64,000 nucleotides of DNA from positions 7,183,983 to 7,247,982 of the forward strand of contig NC_087077.1 of the NCBI RefSeq assembly GCF_026151205.1. Reading direction: 5' to 3'. A program made the translations under genes and the position numbers. The notes below the pieces were generated by a model. The model saw only the letters and a list, made by a program, of their open reading frames with translations, ran no database searches and was not told the DNA's origin. This document shows positions 13,601-25,149 of this stretch, in pieces. Numbering within the stretch: position 1 is the first letter of the stretch; each line of letters opens with the position of its first letter. The DNA is from Bolinopsis microptera (taxonomy: Eukaryota > Ctenophora > Tentaculata > Lobata > Bolinopsidae).

Positions 13601-16600
13601 TCGGGAAGCTGAGTTTGTCCTACTCTCTAATAAAGGTCGCCTATCAGGTGAGGGTTGCCTCTCGGGAGGCCGATCTCTTTCAGGCGGAGGATTTCTAACC
13701 CTTGCCCTGTTTCCAAGGTTAGGTTTAGCTCTGAGAGGACGGTTACCACGGTTTGAATAGTTTGTTTCATCCCAGTTTCCCAGATCTGTTATATCTAGAT
13801 TGTTCCTGAAGACAGTTTATCAAAATCTCGGAATTGATTTAAGGCGTGTACTAGTTAGTATATAAAATTGACATTTAAAGGACGGAAATAAAAGAAATCC
13901 TTTATTTTTCTAAATTAGTCCAAAAGTCCCATCTCATTCCAACTTACATCCTGCTACTGGAGGGTCTATCATTCTGCGGTCTTCCGTACATACCACGTGT
14001 CCTACCAGCTGACCTGAGAAAACAGGTGTAGGTTTATTCATCTTTACAAGACTGCAGTACCGTAGGGAGTTTTAGTTAGTTTCAAACAGTATATAGTGTA
14101 CCTACAATAATTGCTAAAATAAAACGATAGCGATGAACAATGAACAGGTCAGGTCCACAAAGATCTCCCATGGTGGTATATTTTTAACTGTGCAGGTGTC
14201 CACTGTTTATTAACAAGACGTTTTAAGTTTGACAATGTCAATAAACGAGCAGCCCTAATATTCAAAGTTCTTAAATTGCCTCGATGGCTTTGTTTTTAGG
14301 TCATTGTCTATCAGTGATAGAGGGTGATTAGCCAAACCTTTGGTATTTAATCTTCTTCGTACTAGGGACGGTACTAAGCTGAACAATGCAACACCTTTAA
14401 GTTAAGTTAGATTTTGATAGAGTATTTAGTACAGCTGCAAATCGGTTTCAAAGGGAATTAAAGAAAGAAGCCATGATTAACTACTGATTGTTGACGGTGG
14501 AGACAAATAACGAGCTGAAGATTGCACCTGTTCCTTCCTTTATAATCTGATGTTATTGACAACAGACAACAGTACCTAAAGATCAGGAAAATGTTGCAGT
14601 ACGCCGTCCTTCTTGCTCTCTTCGGAGCGACAGAAAGCATCAAAGTTGGAATACTCCATATGCATGGATTGGGAGAGAGCTTCGACGACGCTGATCACCA
14701 GAACTTCAGAGACTACATCGAGGTGAACTCGGACATTCCAGTACATCTGATAGACGCATTCAACGGATTTGAAAGCCTAAAACCATTGGAAAAACAAGTC
14801 CCAGAGATTCTAGAGGAGGTAAAGAAGATAGCATCCCAATACGACAAGGTGATCGCTGTTGGGTACTCTCAAGGTGGCGTGATCTGGAGAGCCCTGATCG
14901 AGTCGTGGGATAATCATAACGTAGACACCTTTATCTCCATCGCTTCTCCCCAACACGGTATCGCAGGAGCCCCTCCCATGCTCACTGAATTAGTCCCCTC
15001 CCTGGACAACTTCTCCCGAACTCCAACATTCTTCCTCTTCGTTTACTCTCTGCTAGGACAAATGTTTGCCCCTCTCAACTACTACTTCGACCCTCATCAT
15101 TACTTTATGTACCGAACCTGCTCCAACTTCTTCCCCAAGCTCAACAACGAAAAGGGAACTTACGAGCACAAAGCACGACAAAAGCAGAACTTCTTGAGTC
15201 TCCGTAAGTTGGTGTTAGTGAGCGGTCCAGACGAGGATGTGGTGAGACCGTGGCAATCTGCCCAATTTGGCTACTATAACGAGGAGGGTAACAGAGCAGA
15301 GGAGGTTATACAAATGGAAGAGACCAGGTTTTACAAGAGGGATTTGTTCGGGCTGCAGACTTTGGATAAGAGAGGAGGCGTGGCGAAGTGTACTGTGGCG
15401 GGAGTCACCCATTTCCAGTTCACAGATGACAAGAGAGTGATGGACAAGTGTGTTCTACCGGCGGTTGAGGATGCGACTTTCCAAGTATAGAAGATAAGGC
15501 AGTTTCCTACTTCTATTTGTTTTATTCTTTTCCGTTATAGTTATAATTTGTTTGCTATTCCAATATCAACCCCATAGATTGGAGATGTATGACATTAATA
15601 CAACAAAACCAACCTGCTAGTCGTGAAATTAGGCTGAATCTGTCTCATTTGTTTGTGCTGAGCCTTTCCCAGTTCGTTAACGTGTCTGCTGGTCACGTGC
15701 GCTTGTAGGTCTATTGTTGATCTAAAGACATTTGTCAGTTGTTCGTTAGCGCACTCACCCTGAAACAGCCAAGAGGTCTTTAAGTGGAGTTTAAATGATA
15801 TCTTGGGTAATATAGGGTGTCTTACATATTGTATCGTGGTCTTAACAAAAATTAAAATTTATTCCAACATGATTTGCGTACGTGTTTATTGTTTAGAACT
15901 ACAAATTCACTGTCCTCGAAGTAAATGACGTCTATTGGACGTCACGCACGGCCTAAGCATAGATAATCTGAAATTTCCTGAGCTGTACTTGCATTGGTGT
16001 GCGCGCCAAAAAAGCGCGCGTAATAATCGGTATTTTGCGCACAAAGGTTAACAAGTACGACATCGCGGCGTACAAAACTGCTTCTAAAATTCGTTGCAAT
16101 GGCGTGGAAATGGCCGGTGATCTTATCCATTTATCCATAGTCTGCGACAGTGTGACGTCATCTAAGCGGATTTAGCTAAAAATTAAATGTACTTTTACAA
16201 TCAAGATATCGATACCAAAACAACTCTATCTTCTAGAGTCATCAAGAAATTTAGGACTGATCATGATGATAATACTTCAATTCTAGTAATTAAAAACCAC
16301 TTTCGTAACGAGCTGCATCGCGAGCGGTCGGTAAGAAACTTATAAATTTTACTTAGCATAACATTAACATTTTTATTGACTATTTGTCGCTAGAAACCAT
16401 GTTAATCTGAACACAAGTATCCTGTGTAATTCTACAGAATCAGAAGACTGGAAACACACAAACTACTAACCCGATCACAAAGATAATGATTTTGTTGGAA
16501 ATGCAGTCTGAGATCAACATAAGCGCAGTAGAAAGCTTGTCCATCACAGAGGTGACACCAGAAGTGGTTCTTGCGGAGATGTACGTGTAATATCTCGTTA

Positions 16601-19600
16601 TCGAGGAACCGGTCTTGACAAAACTCACATATAGGGTGACCTGAAAAACATGCTGGTATTAGCACGTGACACATTAGGAAAATAACCGTAGTGAACAATC
16701 TGATCAGTTGCTGTCTTTGTCAATCCCATTCAGCAGTAGTCTAGTGTTGTGAATGCAGGTACATTGTGCACAATAGAACTCTGATATTCTGCGATACTCG
16801 GAATGGAAATATAGAATTATTCGCATATACTTTTTTTGCAAAACTCATGAATTTCCATGCATCCCTATACTCGTTTCTTTAACACTGCTATAAGAAGTTA
16901 ATAAGGTTAATCCAATAACTCTAATTTCCAAATATATATGTAATTGTGTACGGTCGTCATTTAATCATTCTTCTTCTGATTAATTTAAAAAAACGCTGTA
17001 TCTCGCCAAGTTTTAGTGATGCCAAGCTTAATGATGTGTCAACAATATTATAGGATGTTAATATCATTTAAGGGGGCATACACCAAATCTGTCCAAACCA
17101 AATGACCTCATAGGCAGTTCAGTGACCATCTAGCGCACCGTTTCCACATCAAAAAAAATTATTTTGAGAATACCCATTTTTGTAATCGAGCATTTCCTGG
17201 TTAGAGTGGAATTTTCGGAAAAACACAATTTGTTTCGTGGAGAGGCTATAAGTTAATCATTTCTTGCGGTATCGGGCTGAAATTTTGCTCGCCCTTTATT
17301 CACATCTATTTCAAGGTGTGTGTAAAATCTTGATATCGTATCTATAAAGGCTGGTGTGTTATAAATTTTTAAAGTTTAAAAAAGTCAAAAAGTTGAAATT
17401 GTCCTTTTTAGATTTATTTTAACCAAAAAGTCAGTCAGGGAAGATCGAATTAATTTGATAGTTGACATAAACTTGTTCTCTGAATTCTGGCGCAGTTTTT
17501 GATGCCCTCAAAAATGTTTTTACTCATTTATCTTCAGATCTATTGGACTTCAAAGCCAAACAACAAATTTAGGCACATTTTTCGTTTTTAATATTTACTG
17601 ATTTTTCTAAAATTTTGATAGGAATGTGCTAGTGACTTTTTGAACGGTGCAAAATAACTGCAACTAGCACATTTATATATGAGTTATGAACGACAAAACA
17701 CTCTAAAATGCTTCCCTTTGAAGTTATGGGAGAAAATGTGATTTTTTATCTGAAAGCCAAAAAATCGCATTTTCTCCCATAACTTCAAAGGGAAGCATTT
17801 TAGGGTATTCTGTTGTTCATAACTCATATATAAATGTGCTAGTTGCGGTTATTTTGCGCCCTTCAAAAAGTCACTAGCACATTCCTATCAAAATTTTAGA
17901 CAAATCAGTAAATATTAAAAACGAACAAGAATTGCGCCGGTTAGCGGACGCTAGATTTCCATCGCCCGTAATTAATTACAATTAACAATCGTTTCATATT
18001 GGTTAAATTACCAAATTTCTTTGGGGCGTTACAGAGAACAAAATGGAGGGGTTGCCGTTGTCAATTATTTGAATCGAAAGTTAAACGACCGGAGAACCGT
18101 AGCGCAGCCTGTGCGGTGATATGCATGATGCAGTTAAAAGGACATCTGTCCGACAGCGACTCTTGTCCGACTCAATATGTTACCAGAAAAAAAAGACATC
18201 TGTCCGAAATTGTGATCTAATTGCAATACGACACATTTCCATTTTCCAATTAGAGACATGATCTGAACTGAGATATGACCTGAGCTGAACTCTACCATAG
18301 TTTATTTTCATTTGATGTCAAAAATTGGACAATAGTTTAAATGTTATATAAATAACTGATCTCCATACCGCTCTCCTGTGTGTAATGTAGGCTGTGATGT
18401 GATTGGCAGCTTGTTACAGCTTGTTAGTGTACGGCTAGCATGATCCTGTCCTCAAATAGTCAATCACGTATCGATGGATCAGATCTCAATGGATCAAATC
18501 AGCATTATATTAGGACTGTAGGAGCAACGTCACAAGATTACACGTGAGCTTGTGAAATACGAACGTGATCCGAAATTGCAAATGTGATCCGAAAGTTGGA
18601 CAGATGTCGCCAAAAACGACTCCTATCTGACAGCGACTCTTGTCCGAAACCGGTAATTCGACTGTCGGACAGATGTCACCCAATCAAATCTGTGGTAGTT
18701 AATACAATGTGAATCATAATAAAATGTATCGTTCATTTCGTCTAAATATAATGAATCAATCTATTGGCAATCATGTTCAACATGATAGTCATAACATCAT
18801 AATTTATACAACAGCATAACGGATTACTAATATCGGGTTGCACCAAGCACCCACAACAAAATGAGAAGTTTGTATCGCATGAAGTTAACGAAAGCTTAAA
18901 CGACAAATATCAATGCGAATCAAAATGTATAATAGCGAAAAGAGATATACATGCGCGCCGTACACGATTTATTAGCTCGATTCTTGGTATAGAGTACACC
19001 TTGACATAAAAGCATTGTAAAATGCGCGCGCGACCATCAAGTGATAATTTGTAAAGGAGCACGTGTTTGCGGAGGTTAATGCATGTTTTGCTTTGTGACA
19101 CGACGAAAAACCTATACCCACTATACCCATTCTCAAATCCTACCACTTCTAACCATCTATTGCCTTTTTAGGCGATGGAAAAAATGTGCCTAAATTTGTT
19201 GTTTGGCTTTGAGGTCCAATAGATCTGAAGATAAATGAGTAAAAACATTTTTGAGGGCATCAAAAACTGCGCCAGAATTCAGAGAACAAGTTCATGTCAA
19301 CTATCAAATCAATCCGATCTTCCCTGACTGACGTTTTGGTTAAAATAAATCTGAAAATGACAATTTCAACTTTTTGACTTTTTTAACTTTACAAATTTAT
19401 AACACACCAGCCTTTTTAGATAAGATATCAAGATTTTACACACACCTTGAAATAGATGTGAATAAAGGGCGAGCAAAATTTCAACCCGATACCGCAAGAA
19501 ATGATTAACTTATAGCCTCTCCATGAAACAAATTGTGTTTTTCCGAAAATTCCACAAAACCAGGAAATGCTAGATTACAAAAATGGGTATTCTCAAAATA

Positions 19601-22600
19601 ATTTTTTTTGATGTGGAAACGGTGCGCTAGATGGTCACTGAACTGCCTATGAGGTCATTTGGGTTGGACGGCACAAACCACTGTTTTGGGGTATGCCCCC
19701 TTAATGGACAATCTTTGTCACTTATAAGTTGTATGTGAGGGTCGTGATTAAAAAGTACTAGGAAGTTAAATGAAATATGTTGGTAGATATATATTATATA
19801 TGGTCGTATATGACAGCTACTCACTGTCAAGATTTGTACATGCCGAGACCCGTGATACTTACTGTGCGCTAATTATAATATAATAATGCCTTCGGCTCTT
19901 CGGGCTCCGCTTGATAATTCCCGACAGCTTGCTGGAGGGAATTTGCGGCCCGAAGAACCGGAGGTATTATGTATTATAATATTTTCCGGTTCCGAATTGG
20001 AAGGGGTGTAATCCGATACGTGCGCATGATACAATATAGTGTCTAATATATAGAACGCCAGTGTTATTTGTTTTACAACTTGCCGCCAGCCAGTCTGAGG
20101 TCTATGCTGATAATATCTTGGCTTCCCTTGCGGGATATATCGGCAAATTATCAGCTCTCAGTGACCGAGACTTTTAGTGGATATAATTCCCGGAAGGTAT
20201 TATAAGTACAATAAAATTATGTGGATATTTGAAGCGTGTTGGCCGTTGGGGTTATATTTTGAAGTTTAATAACACCACTTTTAAGATAAAACTTATACTC
20301 AGCAGTGTTTCTAAACATCCCAGAAAAGTATTTGGATAAGATAAGGACTGGTATTTGGTAACGTATGCTTGAAAATATTTAGGAGCAAATACAAATCGCT
20401 TTTTTCTTCATGATCTTCATAAAGGATCTATAAATCTGGGCTCCGGACATTCGAGAGATTTAGTAAGAAGATGACCACAGAGAATAATATTATTTGATTA
20501 GCTATTTGTTAGGCTGGAACCAATTAAAAAACACATTATATATAGCACATATCTTTAGAAAGCGTGGCGGATGATGTTGAGACACATTTCCCACAATACA
20601 CACGTATACACAGTTTGTTTACAAAAAAAAGTGACATTTGAAACAAATCGAACAAGAATACCAAATTTTGTCATCTTTTTATGAAAACGCCCTAGCTACT
20701 CACTGTAGACACAGATGTAGACACAGCTACTCACTATGCGCTAATTAAGTACAATAAAATTATATGGATATTTGGAGCGTGTTTATTATATTTATTCTAC
20801 ATTTATATTATCTTATATGGTGACATTTTGATTTATTTATAAAATTGTTTTATAAATGCCGTTAGTGCCGATTCAATAACAATATTATGCAAACATTATG
20901 TGCATATTATGTAGTAAAACAAACCTTTCATAGAAGCGTCAGCATCGTCCCCTTTGACGCGATGTTTTCGTAGAGTTTCTTTAGAGTAAACGTTGAGATC
21001 TTTTGTGAACACTTTCAGGTTTTCTTTACATATCTGAAATAAGTCACATACTTTAATTTTTTCAACAATTAATATGTTCAATTGCTACGTTCCAGAGAAT
21101 GGACTTGAAGTGAAGGATTAGCAAGTCAAATTTTTTAGTCTTCAATTTGAAAGGTCACTAACAATAATACTTAAATTCCTTGACATGAACCCTAGTATAA
21201 ACTGTATATAACTATATAATATATAGTATAAACTGTGGCCGACCTTTTCTGTTTAAGGAGGAGTAGCGTTCTAATAATTACAAGTTGGTTATAACCAGTC
21301 TTATATATGCTGAATTTTGTTGTTCGTGGCCCCCGCTCAGGTAGTGAGTGGATTATTATTTGAATACTGATAATTTATGCTGATTCATTGCCTTATTTCA
21401 AAATAATACCTGAATAAAATATACTGTGGTTTAATTAACTTTTATAAAGTTACAGCGCTAAAAATCACCTTATCAGGAAGAACATAAATCATTTTAAATC
21501 ACCTCATCGGGAAGGACATAAATCATGTCGCACTGTAGAGAATATAATTAGCAGCTTGCTCGACTGCCACGTTGCACCACGATTTTTAATCAAATACTTT
21601 TCAAATAATTACACAGTCCAGCATATAAGTACAAACAAACATAGTCGAGAAATTGCCCAAAATGAAATATTTGACAGGTTGCCAAACACCGAACACGGTA
21701 TTGCACAGTAAAGCGCACTGCGCCTTTCTTAAAATCTGATTCGCCGATGTATCTGCTCAATGTGAACTTAACGGGTCGTTGTGTTTTAAAACCGACTCTG
21801 CAACTGCCTCTAGCTCTGATCACGGATTATAAGGTTCCGGCTCCGATTCTCTTTGTTTAGTTAGTTTTAATACTTTCAACACTACTACTGTATATAACAA
21901 ATAATTTGAGGCTCTAATGAGTAATGATGTAGTTTTACGAAGATTTCAAGCCTTACGTTGTGTGTTTCCCTTCGTGTCCAAAAGCATTATAATATGTTAA
22001 CTTATAATATGTGTATACTATAATACACTGCACACAAAGCAGTTACACCGAAAAGAGAGCAGATTAAACGCGAGGTATGTCCCCTATATTACCAGTTACA
22101 CACAGTAGAGAGAGAACTATTAATTGAGCTAAGCCTAAGATAGTGAATTTGCCTGCCACAGAGGATTCTTTCAAAATTTTTAACAACACGATTTTCTTTC
22201 GTACACCCAATACCTGGCAAAAGAATCTGTTGTGTTCCCGTTTTAGATGCTCCTCGAGGGCTTGAACCGTCCTGCAGTCACGTTTACAAACTTTACACCT
22301 CATAGCAAACAACTCCCTGCGAAATAGAACATATTTTAGGTAATTAAAATTACCTACTTATCAACTTATTAACTTAAACATACTCTAGTTTATTTTAATA
22401 TATCCCAAGTACAGAGCTTCTTGAAATCATATTGTGACAAATTAAATAAGCATGCCTTTAAAGCTTTAAACCGATTTTAAACATATCCACTGTGTCTGTA
22501 TAGCACATTTTGACTGAATTTAAGTTGACAATAAAACATTGCGATAATAGGCCTTATTTAATTGATCACTCATCTTCTGACATCACTATGTCAGTGCCTT

Positions 22601-24135
22601 CCTCTACCAGCTATTAATCACTTCCTGACACGTGTAATCCTTCGAGCAATCTTTTCAAATCCTCAAATACTTTTTTCAAATTGAAGGCGTTCTACTGTTA
22701 TTTAAAATTCACTAATCCACATACCGATTCAAATTTTATATGCAAAAATAGACCTCGGATCGCACTTCCTTCTTTAAGAAAATCGCACAGATATATAAAC
22801 TATTTTACTGTCGGGCTATATGAGCGAAGTGTAATGAAAATCTACAGTTGTAGGCAAAAAATGTATGTATTATATTTTGGCATTTGTGTCTCCTTTCATT
22901 TAAGGGAGCCGGAGGTCACGATTTGGAGGATCACGGAGATTATGATGAACAGAAGATTATGATGATCTACCAGAGGTCTTTACCTCTTTACCTCAAAAAG
23001 TTAAAATATTGATCCCAAGGTTGTTAAATACGTCAAATTTTCGTGAAAGAATACGACGTATTCGGTTCTAATAAAGAATACGTCGTAATACGCCGGAATA
23101 CGGTAATTTCTATGGATTGTTAAATACGTCCACGAATACGCCATAATACGCCGTAATACGCTGATTTGTCAAAATTAAACATTACAGCTGCGCGCCACCC
23201 TCATCATTGATCATGCATTAAATAAAGGAGTGCAGTTATACATGATAACTTAAATTTGTAATCAAATTTCATGGATAATCCGATAAGATAACATTTTTTG
23301 CGAACGACACACCTTTTCGTAATACGTCAATTTTCGAGGAGGAATACGTATTCGTATTCCAATACGTATTCCCTCCTAATACGTATTTAACAACCTTGAT
23401 TGATCCTGCCCAAAATTTTGGGTCTGTGAAGGTCAGTGGGTACTGGGTATGTGTAATGCTATTGCACACGCAATTTAGAATCGTGATTTAAGTTCGTTTC
23501 ATGTGAAATTTTTATAAATTGGTAAAATGGAGTACGCTTAAATTTTACAAAAGTTGTTACTTTTGATTACACATCGTGCAGCACTAATTAATTCATGAAC
23601 AGTGTTATATAATAATATGCTCCTTATCTTGTTTAAAATTTTGATTTTATACCTGAAAGCATGGAGCACTTTATTATCTTGGAACTTGTACCCAGGTTTT
23701 GAACCTGAAATCCTGCAGACCTTTTCCAGATCTTCATAGGTGCCTTGAGTCTGTTGGTAGACTCCAATAACCTGAAATATGATAAGTTTAGTCTTTTTTC
23801 TTCAGAATTAAGACTATTGAAACTTGTAATTGTGAGGTCAGGAAAACAATATTTTCTGCCAAACATGCTTTTCATGGCTCTCCGAATTCATTCATTTCTC
23901 CAAACCATAAAATAAGGTAATTTGTAAGTACTGTATAATTTTATAATATATAATTGAATTATTCGGAACAAACCTTCTCAAGATCCTCTCTACAAACTGG
24001 ACAGTACTTCTGTTCACAAATGTCTCTCTGTTTTACAACACAAGATAAGCAGATTGCGTGGTTGCATTTGCCCAAAACTTTGAACCCAGACAGCTCACAA
24101 CAAATAAGGCATGTCCAGTCTGTTGACGAGTCCAT
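10687..24135 (-). CDS. ZNF598: ZNF598/Hel2-type RING E3 ubiquitin ligase, 11 coding exons (about 1173 aa)
   Basis: Coding exons (minus strand): 24135-23974, 23771-23653, 22316-22214, 21033-20925, 16640-16471, 15759-15614, 14013-13948, 13805-13344, 13196-11411, 11207-11086, 10963-10687. All junctions are GT-AG and all phases close. The family ubiquitinates 40S proteins on collided ribosomes and represses stalled mRNAs with GIGYF/4EHP. Residues 9-48 form a C3HC4 RING (C9, C12, C24, H26, C29, C32, C45, C48) with the family signature CEQKYCPVCRE. C2H2 fingers follow in exons 3-6 (e.g. CEFCQDRFLDNE, matching the human CKFCDERYLDND region). The middle is basic, Ser/Pro-rich and disordered. The C-terminal exons encode a helical region and a CxxC...HHxxLH finger, as in human ZNF598. 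It is longer than the 904-aa human protein because of Pro-rich expansions, including ten PPG-hydrophobic motifs. An unrelated gene and several MITEs lie in its introns. Confidence 0.93.
14591..15490 (+). CDS. PPT2: Palmitoyl-protein thioesterase 2-like lysosomal thioesterase, single exon (299 aa)
   Basis: An intact intronless frame encodes an alpha/beta-hydrolase of the PPT family, which removes acyl groups from thioesters in the lysosome. Residues 1-16 form a hydrophobic signal peptide. The oxyanion-side motif HMHGLGES, nucleophile elbow GYSQGG (Ser93), the acid region SGPDEDVVRPWQS (Asp214 or Asp216) and the catalytic GVTH (His274) are present. VDTFISIASPQHG and DPHH correspond to the human PPT2 segments VDSFISLSSPQ and DPHH, so PPT2 is a better match than PPT1. 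The length is typical. The gene lies wholly inside intron 6 of ZNF598 on the opposite strand and is visibly more GC-rich than its AT-rich surroundings. Its lack of introns suggests an origin by retroposition, which is inference. Confidence 0.92.
   Translation: MLQYAVLLALFGATESIKVGILHMHGLGESFDDADHQNFRDYIEVNSDIPVHLIDAFNGFESLKPLEKQVPEILEEVKKIASQYDKVIAVGYSQGGVIWRALIESWDNHNVDTFISIASPQHGIAGAPPMLTELVPSLDNFSRTPTFFLFVYSLLGQMFAPLNYYFDPHHYFMYRTCSNFFPKLNNEKGTYEHKARQKQNFLSLRKLVLVSGPDEDVVRPWQSAQFGYYNEEGNRAEEVIQMEETRFYKRDLFGLQTLDKRGGVAKCTVAGVTHFQFTDDKRVMDKCVLPAVEDATFQV
15915..16190. other. GC-rich, partly palindromic intronic segment (probable MITE)
   Basis: Contains GACGTC palindromes near 15927-15942 and a second CGTCA-type site near 16153, plus GCGCGC-rich patches unlike the surrounding intron. 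No clear target duplication could be fixed, so it is a tentative repeat within ZNF598 intron 5. Confidence 0.3.
17582..17925. repeat. Near-perfect palindrome, arms about 160 bp
   Basis: 17582-17745 and 17765-17925 are reverse complements with only a few mismatches around a short centre near 17754. The arms include GGGAGAAAATG/CATTTTCTCCC next to the centre and AATATTTACTGATTTTTCTA at the outer end. It lies just inside the left TIR of the TTAA element. Confidence 0.85.
18139..18676. mobile_element. Inner MITE-like unit with GACATCTGTCCGA ends
   Basis: GGACATCTGTCC/GACATCTGTCCGA occurs twice on the left (near 18139 and 18197) and inverted twice on the right (near 18597 and 18664). GACAGCGACTCTTGTCCGA is a direct repeat near both ends. 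This suggests a smaller insertion inside the TTAA element. Boundaries are approximate. Confidence 0.5.
19878..20205. mobile_element. About 330-bp insertion revealed by a paralogous empty site
   Basis: The segment GCGCTAATT...AGTACAATAAAATTAT is interrupted here but continuous at 20736-20790. The insert holds an inverted pair, GCCTTCGGCTCTTCGGGCT against GGCCCGAAGAACCGGAGGT. The empty paralog gives good evidence for insertion; the class of element is unknown. Confidence 0.55.
23016..23398. mobile_element. hAT-type MITE with 8-bp target duplication
   Basis: TIRs CAAGGTTGTTAAATACGT and its exact inverted copy bound 383 bp. The element is flanked by ATTGATCC on both sides (23008-23015 and 23399-23406), an exact 8-bp duplication typical of hAT insertion. 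The interior is filled with AATACG-type subterminal motifs in both orientations, which are often transposase-binding repeats. It is non-coding and lies in ZNF598 intron 2. Confidence 0.9.
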
Positions 24136-24719
24136 GATGTCGCAAATATTATCCTAGAACGATGGAAAGGTCAAAAAATATTCAAGATTATAATACACTT
24201 GTTAACTAATTAATGAATTCAAGTTAATTGCTTACAATTAATCGATAGTCCTTAAGGAATAGACTATATATTCTCTATCTGCAAGATTATATTCTTGAAT
24301 GAAAATAAAGATTACCAATGTCAAAGCAGCTGACCTATAAATGTATTTCAAAAAACTAGATACTCAACTAATGAATAATGAATACAATAGTAAAAAAGTA
24401 CATCAAAAACTAATAAGGCAGATGAAGTTTAATGTGATTGCTAGGATTTGCTAGGAGCTGTGCTAGACTAAGTAAAACATAATTTTAAGTAAAACAAAAT
24501 TTAAATTTTATCGCCATATTACAATGAATAATGATATCATAATATATAAACATATAATAAACATAGTTAAACTTGAACATCCAATAATAAACTCATGAAA
24601 ATTAGATATGCTCATGAAAATTAGATTATGCTATGTAAAATACGCTTTTTTACTATATACTACTCGGAAATTCGTCTCCATCATACATTTTTATCAGGGC
24701 AGTGCTAGTCAATGATTTA

Positions 24720-24995
24720 ATGACGGCACCGAGCCTAAACTAATAAATTCAAAATTAAATAAAAATTTGTGAAGCAGAAGTGAAAGTTATTTTTAAAATA
24801 TTTCATTAACTGGCTTGTATTCTAAATGTTGAAATTTCATAAATCGATAGTCCATAATGCCTTGTTTCATGTTGTAACCCTGCCGCGCACAAGTGCGCGG
24901 CTTCGTCATTCGTGGCTTTCGCCACAAGACCACTTCGTGCAATGACAGGGGGTTACGACGTGATACAAATAATTCCACGTTGTCATAACAAAATT
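24720..24995 (-). repeat. Interspersed repeat, copy A (upstream of ZNF598)
   Basis: Matches copy B at 58885-59115 in inverted orientation over roughly 230-270 bp. Landmarks are AACGTGGAATTATTTGTATC, ACAACATGAAACAAG and TTAATGAAATATTT when read on the minus strand. Copy A carries an extra GC-rich insertion of about 50 bp. It lies about 590 bp upstream of the ZNF598 start codon. Confidence 0.8.
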
Positions 24996-25149
24996 TTTGT
25001 GCGCATGTTGTGACACCAGAAATGAGACAGTACTAGACTAAAAACGGCTGGCAAAAGGAACCAGTTGCCTGTAAGAGCTTTAAGTTAGTACCCGAAATAC
25101 CGCTTCTAAAGCACCACCCCAAGCCTGATATCAGCTGCAAGCACAAACG

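Larger units (their letters stand above)
17072..19700. mobile_element. TTAA-flanked non-autonomous DNA transposon with about 520-bp TIRs
   Basis: Ends GGGGGCATAC...GTATGCCCCC are each bordered by TTAA (17068-17071 and 19701-19704). The arms 17072-17590 and 19170-19700 are long inverted repeats with scattered differences. TTAA duplications are typical of piggyBac and Kolobok transposases. No transposase frame is present. The interior holds a separate near-perfect palindrome and a smaller inverted element. It lies in ZNF598 intron 4. Confidence 0.85.

Noticed and set aside
18910-19146. 78-codon minus-strand frame inside the TTAA element considered as a transposase remnant
   Set aside because: No DDE or zinc-ribbon motif and no similarity that I can recognise.
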